A program made the position numbers and the translations under genes. The notes beneath the pieces were generated by a model. That model was not told the origin of the DNA, did no database searches, and worked only from the letters and a program-made list of their open reading frames with translations. Below, piece by piece: positions 1 to 6,404 of a stretch of 7,874 bases of DNA. Numbering within the stretch: position 1 is the stretch's first letter; each line of letters begins with the position of its first letter. The stretch covers positions 1 through 7,874 of the forward strand of contig JANPIC010000174.1 of the NCBI GenBank assembly GCA_031424795.1, given 5' to 3'. Origin of the DNA: Aalborgiella sp031424795 (GTDB lineage: Bacteria > Pseudomonadota > Gammaproteobacteria > Burkholderiales > Burkholderiaceae_C).

Positions 1-51
1 ATTAAATCAGCCTCTAGCCGGCGTATTGATTGCCTAGACTGCTCTTCTTTT
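1..51 (-). repeat. Dispersed short repeat inside tsaC (copy 1, runs off left edge)
   Basis: On the minus strand the core GGCAATCAATACGCCGGCTA (34 down to 15) matches 19 of 20 bases of a segment in cnoX at 3212-3231. Both copies have AGC nine bases before the core. This copy continues as GAGGC and an AT-rich tail to the window edge. It is translated as part of the tsaC linker. The left boundary cannot be seen, and the right boundary near 51 is an estimate. Confidence 0.6.
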
Positions 52-710
52 AAGAGTGAATTTGATACTAAATTCTGTCCACAAGCAAATTCAATCTGTA
101 CCTGGGTGAGCACCCCAGGGCGCAGCAGCACGGGCACGCCACGGCTGCAATCAACGATGGTTGACTCGATGCCGACGCTGCAAGCACCGCCGTCCAGAAT
201 CGGCATGTCGCGCCACAAAGTTCCAGCAAACTCGCCTTGGACGTGCTGTGCAGTAGTAGGGCTGACGCGGCCGAACTGGTTGGCGCTGGGGGCGGCCAGG
301 CCGTGGATGCCGCGCTGGGCGCAGGCTTTGAGCAGCGCCAAAGCCACGGGATGCGACGGGCAACGCAGGCCGACGGAGTTTTGTCCTCCTGCAGCGGCAG
401 CGGCGACTTCGGGGCGGCGCGGCAAAATCAGGGTAAGCGGGCCGGGCCAGAAGGCGTCCATCAGCTTTTGGGCGAAGTCGGGAATCTGGCTGGCGAAGTG
501 GCTGGCCGATGCAGCGTAGGCCACGTGGACGATGAGCGGGTGCTCGCTGGGGCGGCCTTTGGCAGCAAAAATCTTGGCGACAGCGGTTTCGTTGGCGGCG
601 TCTGCCGCTAGACCATAGACAGTTTCGGTGGGTAAACCGACCAAACCACCAGCGGCTATTGTCTCGGCCGCTTGCTCTATGGATACGGAATTTGAACCAT
701 CAATAATCAC
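1..710 (-). CDS. tsaC: Threonylcarbamoyl-AMP synthase, Sua5/YrdC family (3' end outside window)
   Basis: This enzyme makes threonylcarbamoyl-AMP from threonine, bicarbonate and ATP, the first step of t6A37 modification of ANN-decoding tRNAs in the cytoplasm. Of its 236 visible codons, the YrdC domain fills about residues 8-200, with LPTETVYGLAADA (26-38), the substrate-binding KGRPSEHPLIVH (51-62), PSANQFGRVSPT (141-152) and GGACSVGIESTIVD (174-187), all canonical. The start is GTG at 710-708: an in-frame TGA lies four codons upstream and a GGTGAGG ribosome binding site sits about 7 nt before it. No stop appears before base 1. Reading past residue 200 into a linker suggests the longer Sua5 type rather than short TsaC, but the Sua5 domain itself is outside the window. 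The gene follows purK by 19 nt and is probably co-transcribed. Residues about 220-236 do not resemble the usual linker and coincide with a dispersed DNA repeat. Confidence 0.93.
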   Translation of the reverse strand, partial: MIIDGSNSVSIEQAAETIAAGGLVGLPTETVYGLAADAANETAVAKIFAAKGRPSEHPLIVHVAYAASASHFASQIPDFAQKLMDAFWPGPLTLILPRRPEVAAAAAGGQNSVGLRCPSHPVALALLKACAQRGIHGLAAPSANQFGRVSPTTAQHVQGEFAGTLWRDMPILDGGACSVGIESTIVDCSRGVPVLLRPGVLTQVQIEFACGQNLVSNSLLKEEQSRQSIRRLEADL

Positions 711-729
711 TTGGCAACCTCACCAGCAA

Positions 730-1929
730 TCAGTACTTCGCAATACCCAAAATCTGCGCGGCCTGCGCTGTCGTCGCTTTCACAGCGTCAACCGTCGCGC
801 CCGTCAGCGTCAAATGGCCCATCTTGCGCCCTTTTTTGGCGTCTGTTTTACCGTACAGGTGCAAATGCGCGCTCGGCAAAGCCAGAATCTGCGCCCACGG
901 TGGGGTTTGCGCTTCGCTTGCGCCGTTTTGGAACCACAAATCCCCCAACACATTCAACATGATGGCGGGGCTGTGCTGGCGCGGCTGGGTGAGCGGCAGG
1001 CCACACAGGGTGCGCACTTGCAGCTCAAACTGCGAGACATCGCAGGCGTCCAAGGTGTAGTGACCGCTGTTGTGCGGACGCGGGGCGATTTCGTTGACGA
1101 CCAAAGAGTCGTCATGCAGCAAGAACAGCTCAACGCACAGCACACCCACGTATTGCAGCTCATTTGCTATCGATTTTGCAGCTTCAATGGCACGTTTTAC
1201 GCCGGCTTGAGGCATATTTTCTTCGTAAACATAGCTGGCCGCCAAAATACCATCAACATGCACATTCAGCTGTGGCGGGAAATGCACGATTTGCCCACTC
1301 GCGCTGCGCGCCACGATGACAGAGTATTCCGCTTTGAGGGGCAGCATCTTCTCCAGCACGCAGGTGACCTGGCCTAACTCTGCCCAAGCAGCGGTTAATT
1401 CCGCTTGCGTTTTGACGCGGATTTGGCCTTTGCCGTCGTAGCCCATGCGGGCGGTTTTGAGGATGCCGGGGAGCAAATCGGCTGTATCAACTACTGAAAC
1501 AGCTGCCGCTTGCGCTGCCGTTTCAATCACAGCGTAAGGCGCAACCGTTATCGCATCAGCCCCGTTTTTAGCAGCACAGGCGACGAAATGCGCTTTCTCA
1601 GCCACGCGGTCTTGCGCAATCGCGACGGACGCTGCGCTAGGGGACACCGGGCATTTGAGCGACAAGGCTTGCAAGGCGCTGGCAGGCACGTTTTCAAACT
1701 CGGTGGTGATGGCCTCGCAGCGGTTGGACAACTCGGCCAAGCCAGCGGGGTCCAAATACGCGGTTTGAATGTGGTCGTGGCTGACCAAGCCAGCGGGGCT
1801 GGCGTCATCCGGGTCTAACACCACCGTGTTGTAACCCATGCTTTGCGCCGCGTGGATGAACATGCGGCCAAGTTGCCCACCGCCCAACACACCCAAGCTG
1901 GCGCCCGGCAAAATCACAGCATGGCTCAT
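730..1929 (-). CDS. purK: 5-(carboxyamino)imidazole ribonucleotide synthase PurK
   Basis: ATP-dependent carboxylation of AIR to N5-CAIR with bicarbonate, in de novo purine synthesis; it feeds PurE, encoded just upstream. The 399-residue protein is of usual family length. The N-terminal nucleotide-binding GGGQLGRM (16-23) is followed by the TEFENVP motif, an ATP-grasp core with GYDGKGQ, LEKMLPLKAEYSVIVAR, and the metal- and substrate-binding NEIAPRPHNSGH (279-290). The start is the ATG at 1929-1927, which overlaps the purE stop as ATGA, a common sign of translational coupling. The stop is TGA at 732-730, 19 nt before tsaC. The stretch encoding about residues 220-245 (near 1180-1222) resembles the short repeat seen in tsaC and cnoX, but the protein aligns there with ordinary PurK sequence from memory, so no insertion is evident. 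Confidence 0.97.
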   Translation of the reverse strand: MSHAVILPGASLGVLGGGQLGRMFIHAAQSMGYNTVVLDPDDASPAGLVSHDHIQTAYLDPAGLAELSNRCEAITTEFENVPASALQALSLKCPVSPSAASVAIAQDRVAEKAHFVACAAKNGADAITVAPYAVIETAAQAAAVSVVDTADLLPGILKTARMGYDGKGQIRVKTQAELTAAWAELGQVTCVLEKMLPLKAEYSVIVARSASGQIVHFPPQLNVHVDGILAASYVYEENMPQAGVKRAIEAAKSIANELQYVGVLCVELFLLHDDSLVVNEIAPRPHNSGHYTLDACDVSQFELQVRTLCGLPLTQPRQHSPAIMLNVLGDLWFQNGASEAQTPPWAQILALPSAHLHLYGKTDAKKGRKMGHLTLTGATVDAVKATTAQAAQILGIAKY

Positions 1930-2447
1930 AGCGCGACAGTTGGCAAGGCCATAGCGCGGGCGACCTCGGTTTGCTGAACGCGAAACGCATCTAATTTAGC
2001 CCGCAAAGCCGCGTCGTGGTTCGCCAACATGGCCACAGCAAACAAAGCAGCATTCGCCGCACCCGCCGTGCCAATGGCAAAGGTGGCAACAGGTATGCCC
2101 TTGGGCATTTGCACAATGCTGTGCAGCGAATCCACCCCCTGCAAATGCTTGCTGGCAACGGGCACACCCAGCACGGGTACCGTCGTTTTAGCCGCCAACA
2201 TGCCCGGCAAATGTGCCGCACCACCCGCACCGGCGATGATGGCTTGCAGGCCACGGCCCGCTGCCGCCTCGGCGTAGGCAAACATGTCGTCAGGCATGCG
2301 GTGCGCGGAGACGACACGTGCTTCGTGCGCGATGCCGAACTCTTGCAGAATGGCGACGGCGTGCTGCATGGTGTCCCAATCGGAGTTGGAACCCATCAAA
2401 ACGCCGACTTGGATGGCTGGGGTCATATCGCTTTTGTTGTTTTGCAT
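1926..2447 (-). CDS. purE: 5-(carboxyamino)imidazole ribonucleotide mutase PurE (class I)
   Basis: Converts N5-CAIR to CAIR, the step after PurK in purine biosynthesis. Class I (bacterial, PurK-dependent) PurE is indicated by MGSNSDW (18-24), the active-site SAHR (47-50), GAGGAAHLPGM (73-83), GVPVASKHLQGVDSLHSIVQMP and a total length of 173 residues. The ATG at 2447 lacks a strong ribosome binding site; an AGG lies about 16 nt upstream. An internal Met at residue 8 (2426) is a plausible alternative start, because family members usually begin only a few residues before the first strand (IQVGVLMGS). The gene overlaps purK by 4 nt. Upstream it is divergent from cnoX across 162 bp rather than following purC directly, so it needs its own promoter here; none close to consensus was found. 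Confidence 0.97.
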   Translation of the reverse strand: MQNNKSDMTPAIQVGVLMGSNSDWDTMQHAVAILQEFGIAHEARVVSAHRMPDDMFAYAEAAAGRGLQAIIAGAGGAAHLPGMLAAKTTVPVLGVPVASKHLQGVDSLHSIVQMPKGIPVATFAIGTAGAANAALFAVAMLANHDAALRAKLDAFRVQQTEVARAMALPTVAL

Positions 2448-2485
2448 ATTTGTACGTCAATAACCTGTTATTCCCGTTTCACTCT

Positions 2486-2550
2486 GTCATTCCCGCGAAG
2501 GCGGGAATCCATGGTGGGTGCTTGTGGATTCCCGCCTTCGCGGGAATGAC
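2486..2550. repeat. REP-like inverted repeat, two nested hairpin arms
   Basis: The arms at 2486-2511 and 2525-2550 are perfect reverse complements over 26 bp, separated by 13 nt. Each arm is itself palindromic: ATTCCCGC-GAAG-GCGGGAAT on the left and the CTTC-loop counterpart on the right. This pattern is known as a repetitive extragenic palindrome-type element in many proteobacteria, and its accidental translations (VIPAKAGIH, IPAFAGMT) are familiar false proteins. It sits between the divergent starts of purE and cnoX. As RNA it could fold from either direction, either as one long stem or as two short hairpins. There is no T-tract, so it is not a convincing intrinsic terminator. Confidence 0.88.
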
Positions 2551-2558
2551 GGCTCGAA

Positions 2559-2576
2559 CGGATAATCTCGGATAAT
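2559..2576 (+). promoter_or_regulatory. Tandem CGGATAAT upstream of cnoX, possible -10 element
   Basis: CGGATAAT occurs at 2559-2566 and again at 2569-2576, one helical turn apart. GATAAT at 2571-2576 matches five of six -10 consensus positions and lies 33 nt before the cnoX start, a reasonable promoter distance. No good -35 box is found 16-18 nt upstream, where the REP-like arm ends. Assignment as a promoter is tentative. Confidence 0.25.
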
Positions 2577-2609
2577 ACGATTTTACGTTTTTAAAGCCCC
2601 AAATTCCCC

Positions 2610-3551
2610 ATGATTGACATCACCCGCGCCACTTTTGACACCGACATCATCCAAGCGTCGATGACCACCCCCGTTTTGGTCGATTTTTGGCATCCTAAGA
2701 GTGAGCAATGCAAAATCATCGTCCCACTGCTGGAAAAGCTAGAAGCTGAGTACGCCGGACGCTTCATTTTGGCGAAAGTGGATGCCAGCCAAGAGCAAGA
2801 AATTGCGCAAGCGTTTGGCGTGCAGAGCATTCCGACCTGCATTTTGATGATGGGTGGTAAGCCAGTGGATGGTTTTCAGGGCGCACAGCCAGAGGACAAA
2901 CTCAAAGAATTTTTAGACAAACACCTGCCCCCCGCGCCGGAAACTGAAGCCGATGAGCAAAATAGCGATGACGCGTTGACTGAAATCACCCCTGAAATGG
3001 CGCTAAACAAGCTGGTTGACAAGCTAAAAGCTGCCCCCGAAGACGAAACCGCCCGCTTCGATTTGGTCAAACTGCTGATGATTTTAGGCCGCGACGACGA
3101 CGCCAAAATCGCCTTCGCCCCCGTGATCGCCAAAACCAGCGTGGTGCGCAAGTTTGATTCTTTGAAACGCTGGATGGATGCTGTTGATACTATGCATTTG
3201 ATAGCTACTAAGGCAATAAATACGCCGGCTACCCCCATAAATGATGCTGAAAATAGCCTTTTACAAGGTTTTGACAGCAAAATTGCCGCCAACAAACGAG
3301 ATTTTGAAGCCCGCTTCGCCAAAACCCAACTTTTGATGGCGCAGCAACGCTGGACAGACGCGATGGACGAACTGCTAGAAATCTTGATGCGCGACAAAAC
3401 CTGGAACGACGACCAAGCCCGCAAAACCTACATCGCCATTCTGGACATCATAGAACCCGCACCCGTGAAAGTGGCAGATGGACAGATTCCGCCGGTGGAT
3501 GCGACTGTGGCGACTTATAGGCGGAGATTGAGTAGTGTGGTTTTGAGTTAG
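2610..3551 (+). CDS. cnoX: CnoX-type chaperedoxin: thioredoxin-like domain plus TPR domain
   Basis: The CnoX (YbbN) family binds unfolding proteins under oxidative or chlorine stress and hands them to GroEL or DnaK. The thioredoxin fold spans about residues 1-108, with the active-site position SEQC (31-34) in place of CGPC, matching the SxxC of E. coli CnoX, a cis-proline at IPT (74-76) and PVDGFQGAQPED (85-96). A Glu/Asp-rich linker follows, then TPR-like helices to the C-terminal ARKTYIAILDIIEP and YRRRLSSVVLS, both clear CnoX endings. Length is 313 residues against 284 in E. coli. Part of the difference is a segment at about 194-215 encoded by a short DNA repeat. The ATG at 2610 is the first start after an in-frame TAA at 2592; it agrees with family N-termini, although no Shine-Dalgarno sequence is visible. 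The only cysteines are C34 and C77. Confidence 0.92.
   Translation: MIDITRATFDTDIIQASMTTPVLVDFWHPKSEQCKIIVPLLEKLEAEYAGRFILAKVDASQEQEIAQAFGVQSIPTCILMMGGKPVDGFQGAQPEDKLKEFLDKHLPPAPETEADEQNSDDALTEITPEMALNKLVDKLKAAPEDETARFDLVKLLMILGRDDDAKIAFAPVIAKTSVVRKFDSLKRWMDAVDTMHLIATKAINTPATPINDAENSLLQGFDSKIAANKRDFEARFAKTQLLMAQQRWTDAMDELLEILMRDKTWNDDQARKTYIAILDIIEPAPVKVADGQIPPVDATVATYRRRLSSVVLS
3195..3248 (+). repeat. Dispersed short repeat inside cnoX (copy 2)
   Basis: The core GGCAATAAATACGCCGGCTA (3212-3231) matches the tsaC copy at 19 of 20 bases. It is preceded by ATTTGATAGC and followed by an AT-rich tail. It is translated in cnoX in a different frame from tsaC (here GCA ATA AAT ACG CCG GCT; there CAA TCA ATA CGC CGG CTA), so conservation is at the DNA level and not the protein level. 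The outer limits are estimates. Confidence 0.6.
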
Positions 3552-3623
3552 GTGTCCAACGCCAGTGATCCGATCTTACGCGACCACCATCACCGACTCA
3601 AAAATTGCTGAACGCAGGAAAAG

Positions 3624-4268
3624 TCATTTACTTGCTGGTTCACCCAAACCGCGTCCGATGAGCGCAAACGTCCGATGCAAACGTGCTAAGCCCTGCTGTA
3701 AATCGGGTTCTGGATCACTTAGCCAGAGTCTTACTTCACCTGAATACAGGAAAAAAAATGCGGTAGCGATCTCCTTCGGATCTTCGCCAATCCGCACTTG
3801 TCCATTGATGATCGCTTCATGAGCCAGTCGCTCCAACCCAACCATGATATGGCTTCGATTCGCAAGGAATTGTTCGGCCTGTTTGCCCTCTGAAAAGAAT
3901 ACTAACTCCCGCAGAAGGATGCGGGCTAGCGCGATGCGCGAGTGGAAGGCTTCGTAGAAATGCCCGAAAACTGCAGTTATCTGAGCGCTTAACGGCTTTA
4001 GATTATTTGGCCGAAAGGCTTCTTCGACAACTACGTCCAACACGTCGTTGAAGATGAGAAAAAGCAGGTCGCGCTTATCGTCAGCGTACATGAACACTGT
4101 GCCGATACCGACGTCAGCAAGCTCCGCGATCTCTCGCGTAGTAGTGGCCTCAAACCCCTTCATCTCGAACAATTCGAGCGCGGCACGTCGGATGCGCGTT
4201 CGCTTATCAAGCTTATTGCGTTCACGGAGACTTAGTTTTAAGCCATTGTCAGTGCTAATTGGGGACAT
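3624..4268 (-). CDS. TetR/AcrR-family transcriptional regulator
   Basis: A ligand-responsive DNA-binding regulator, usually a dimeric repressor. It has 214 residues, normal for the family. The N-terminal TetR helix-turn-helix spans about 23-70: RTRIRRAALELFEMKGFEATT, then REIAELADVGIGTVFMYADDKRDLL with the typical recognition helix. The remaining helical domain is divergent and would bind the effector, which cannot be predicted. The ATG at 4268 has an AGG too close to be an ideal ribosome binding site. The gene is divergent from the DHDPS-family/Bug operon over a short AT-rich region containing a palindrome (4369-4382), so it most likely controls that operon and perhaps itself. It converges on cnoX with 72 nt between the stop codons. 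By eye its codon use is less GC-biased than that of the pur genes. Confidence 0.93.
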   Translation of the reverse strand: MSPISTDNGLKLSLRERNKLDKRTRIRRAALELFEMKGFEATTTREIAELADVGIGTVFMYADDKRDLLFLIFNDVLDVVVEEAFRPNNLKPLSAQITAVFGHFYEAFHSRIALARILLRELVFFSEGKQAEQFLANRSHIMVGLERLAHEAIINGQVRIGEDPKEIATAFFFLYSGEVRLWLSDPEPDLQQGLARLHRTFALIGRGLGEPASK

Positions 4269-4368
4269 GCCTATGAAATCAAAAGTTTGGGTGTGATCAG
4301 GATATCAGGCTGCCAAGCCAGAACCAGTTTTAGCTGCAAGTTTAGGGTTTGTACTAATTTAATTATTA

Positions 4369-4385
4369 ATGACTACAGTCATAAT
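4369..4385 (+). promoter_or_regulatory. Candidate TetR operator overlapping a -10 box
   Basis: ATGACT-AC-AGTCAT (4369-4382) is a perfect 6-bp inverted repeat with a 2-bp spacer, in the AT-rich segment between the divergent regulator and lyase genes. CATAAT at 4380-4385 matches five of six -10 positions, would place transcription start near 4392, and overlaps the right half-site. The -35 region (about 4357-4363) is weak. A repressor bound here would block RNA polymerase. The operator role is inferred from position and symmetry only. Confidence 0.45.
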
Positions 4386-4429
4386 TGATTGAAAACATAA
4401 TTCATTCACTACTTTTCAAGGATCCTGCT

Positions 4430-5425
4430 ATGGAAAAAACTCTAGGTGATGTCTGCTATACAGCCCTTCTGCTGCCATTTACCTCCGACCTCAAAGTTGA
4501 CGAGAAAGCCTACAGAGAGTTACTGCGCTACTTTTTAAAGAACGAACGTTTTCGTGCGCGGGGTGGTCTTTGTATCAACCCAGAGGCTGGGGAAATCTTC
4601 ACGCTTACGCGAGAAGAGAAACGTCGTGTGCTTGAGATCGCGATGGAAGAGAACAATCATACTGTTCCGCTCATTGCCGGAACTTGGGCGTTGGCGACTT
4701 CGGAGGTGGTAGAGACTGCACGCGACGCAAAGGCACTCGGGGTGGACGGCATCTTCGTTACTCCACCTGGAGGTGCGCAAGACATCACGTCGTGCTGGGA
4801 TGCGGACAACTACCCAGAGGTCTGGTCCGATCAAATCAAAGCGCAGGATCGTGCAGTCGACTTGCCTATCATCACTCACCCGGTGTCTGGTTCCGCAGCG
4901 CCCTTTACGCCCGGCTTGCCGGTGGAGGCGGCCATCGCGATCTGTAAAGAGATTCCAAATATCGTAGGTTGGAAGATGACGTATGGCTACGATGGTTATC
5001 GAATCGTAGCGAAGGCTTTGCGTAAGCTTCCACGCCGCGTATCCGTGATGTCCGCACTGGCATCGAGGTTCCACGAATACCGCGCCACGGACATGTTTGA
5101 TGGTACTCTAAGTGGATTTTGGAACTATGGCATGGAAGGCATGCTCGATCACTTGGAGGCATGGGACGAACGCAATATCGACAAAGCCTGCGAGATTTGG
5201 CAAGGGGGGCTTTCACAGTTACACGAATATGTGGCCGACATGGGGCGCCTACATGTGCGATACAAGGTAGCCACTTGGCTGCGCGGACTGATTCCCAATC
5301 CTTTCATGCGCCCACCTATGCCAAGACCTAGGCAAATTGAGATCGACACCATCTACGAGTTACTAGTGGGTGCAGGACTGTCAGTGATCGATCGAAAAGA
5401 CGCCACACTTGAGATCTATCGTTAA
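4430..5425 (+). CDS. DHDPS/N-acetylneuraminate lyase-family protein, substrate unknown
   Basis: A class I aldolase-type (beta/alpha)8 barrel protein of the DapA/NanA superfamily, whose members cleave, condense or dehydrate 2-oxo acids through a lysine Schiff base. With 331 residues it is longer than DapA (about 290). Visible are GGLCINPEAGE (45-55) at the substrate carboxylate loop, VPLIAGTWALATSEVVETARDAKALGVDGIFVTPP (79-113; the family's GxGxxxTxEaixlAkxAxxxGadaxlvxpP pattern) and the Schiff-base lysine K182 in IVGWKMTYG. The position of the catalytic tyrosine (DapA YNVP) reads THPV, placing H150 there. ATG 4430 is preferred over an in-frame TTG at 4385 because AAGGA lies 7 nt upstream and the family N-terminus starts here; the TTG falls at the putative -10/operator. 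The next gene, a Bug receptor, follows after 19 nt. True lysine biosynthesis is unlikely given the context and altered motifs. Confidence 0.88.
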   Translation: MEKTLGDVCYTALLLPFTSDLKVDEKAYRELLRYFLKNERFRARGGLCINPEAGEIFTLTREEKRRVLEIAMEENNHTVPLIAGTWALATSEVVETARDAKALGVDGIFVTPPGGAQDITSCWDADNYPEVWSDQIKAQDRAVDLPIITHPVSGSAAPFTPGLPVEAAIAICKEIPNIVGWKMTYGYDGYRIVAKALRKLPRRVSVMSALASRFHEYRATDMFDGTLSGFWNYGMEGMLDHLEAWDERNIDKACEIWQGGLSQLHEYVADMGRLHVRYKVATWLRGLIPNPFMRPPMPRPRQIEIDTIYELLVGAGLSVIDRKDATLEIYR

Positions 5426-5444
5426 ACCATCGTCGGAGATCTAC

Positions 5445-6404
5445 ATGAAATTCTCTTTGTCATACCGTACTGCTGCCTTTATTGGAGGACTTCTGTTTGT
5501 CCTAACAACCAGCGCGATTGGGCAGACTTATCCCACCAAGCCGGTAAATATTATCTCGACTTTGCCGCCAGGGTCTACTGTCGACGCACTCGCACGAGTC
5601 TTCGGCCAGCAACTGGCGGCTAGATTAAAAGCGTCAGTGATCATTGAAAACAAGGCCGGCGCAGGACTGGTGCTAGGTATGCAAGCGGTAGCGATGGCAC
5701 CTGCTGATGGCTATACGTTAGCATTTACGCCAGTTACGCCGCTAACGATTCAGACGCATCGTCAAAAAACGCTTGCTTTTACACTCGATTCGTTCGTTCC
5801 ACTGTGCCAAACTTTCGAGAACGTTTTTTTCCTAGCAGTGTCCCCCAAATCAGACATAAAAGACGCCCGCGCACTCATCGCAAAACTGAAGAATAATCCC
5901 GGCCAGTTTAGTTACGGTCATTCGGGCGCAGGCTCGGCCCCGCATCTGATGGCCGAGGAGTTTTGGCGCAGCCTGTCAGTAGTAGCTACCGATGTGCCGT
6001 ACAAGGGTGAAACGGCGTTCTTGTCCGACTTAATCAGCGGCAACCTCGAGGGCGGAATGGTAACCACGGCTGCATTACAGCAGAACAAGTTTCAGCCACT
6101 CATGGTTTTCGGTAATACGCGATCTAAAGCCTTTCCCGACGTTCCCACGGCCGCGGAACTAGGAGCGAATGTCATGCCATCGGCTTATGGCGGGCTGTTT
6201 GTTCGCAAGGGTACTCCGGCAGAGATCATCATGCAGCTGGAGACGCTTTGCAAAGACATCATCACAACGTCGGTATACCAGCAGCAAGCTGCTTCTCTAC
6301 AGCAAAGCGCAACCTACCTTGATCGTGGCGGTTTCACAGCCCGTCTGGTAGCGGATTATGAATCTAAAGGACGACTTCTATCAAGATTAACGATCAAGGA
6401 CTAA
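5445..6404 (+). CDS. Bug-family (TctC-type) periplasmic solute-binding receptor
   Basis: Periplasmic receptors of this family bind small carboxylates and related compounds for tripartite tricarboxylate transporters. The protein has 319 residues, typical length. Residues 1-26 form a signal peptide (basic MKFSLSYR, hydrophobic AAFIGGLLFVLTTSAIG) with likely cleavage around AIG/Q. The mature part opens with YPTKPVNII, then ENKAGAG, PADGYTL, a GHSGAGSAPHL stretch, VPYKG and FPDVPTAAELG, all Bug hallmarks. ATG 5445 is chosen because GGAG sits 6 nt upstream and it starts the signal peptide directly; an in-frame TTG at 5409 would add 12 residues and overlap the previous gene. No TctA/TctB membrane genes are in the window, so it is an orphan receptor here, as is common in Burkholderiales. 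It is co-transcribed with the lyase-family gene and probably captures that enzyme's substrate or a precursor. Confidence 0.94.
   Translation: MKFSLSYRTAAFIGGLLFVLTTSAIGQTYPTKPVNIISTLPPGSTVDALARVFGQQLAARLKASVIIENKAGAGLVLGMQAVAMAPADGYTLAFTPVTPLTIQTHRQKTLAFTLDSFVPLCQTFENVFFLAVSPKSDIKDARALIAKLKNNPGQFSYGHSGAGSAPHLMAEEFWRSLSVVATDVPYKGETAFLSDLISGNLEGGMVTTAALQQNKFQPLMVFGNTRSKAFPDVPTAAELGANVMPSAYGGLFVRKGTPAEIIMQLETLCKDIITTSVYQQQAASLQQSATYLDRGGFTARLVADYESKGRLLSRLTIKD

Noticed and set aside
1..519. Plus-strand open frame from the window edge, with several cysteines near the start (IDCLDCSS)
   Set aside because: It lies antisense over tsaC, whose motifs are unmistakable; the cysteines come from the complement of the repeat and linker DNA. 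No recognisable domain.
628..1377. Long plus-strand frame of about 249 codons opposite purK
   Set aside because: The purK frame carries full family motifs on the other strand. This frame is a shadow of GC-biased codons, with no domain and low-complexity composition.
2016..2575. Plus-strand frames opposite purE that end in SFPRRRES or VIPAKAGIH-type peptides
   Set aside because: These are antisense to purE and run into the REP-like palindrome, whose translations are a known source of false proteins.
3565..3822. GTG-started plus-strand frame (IRSYATTITDSKIAERRK...) after cnoX
   Set aside because: It starts in the short convergent gap but most of it is antisense to the TetR gene. It has no ribosome binding site and no recognised domain; a gene remnant cannot be excluded for the first 20 codons.
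4385..4429. In-frame TTG start adding 15 residues to the DHDPS-family protein
   Set aside because: ATG 4430 has an excellent AAGGA at 7 nt and matches the family N-terminus; the TTG would lie at the predicted -10/operator region.
5409..5444. In-frame TTG start adding 12 residues to the Bug protein
   Set aside because: It would place polar residues before the signal peptide and overlap the upstream gene; ATG 5445 has GGAG at 6 nt.
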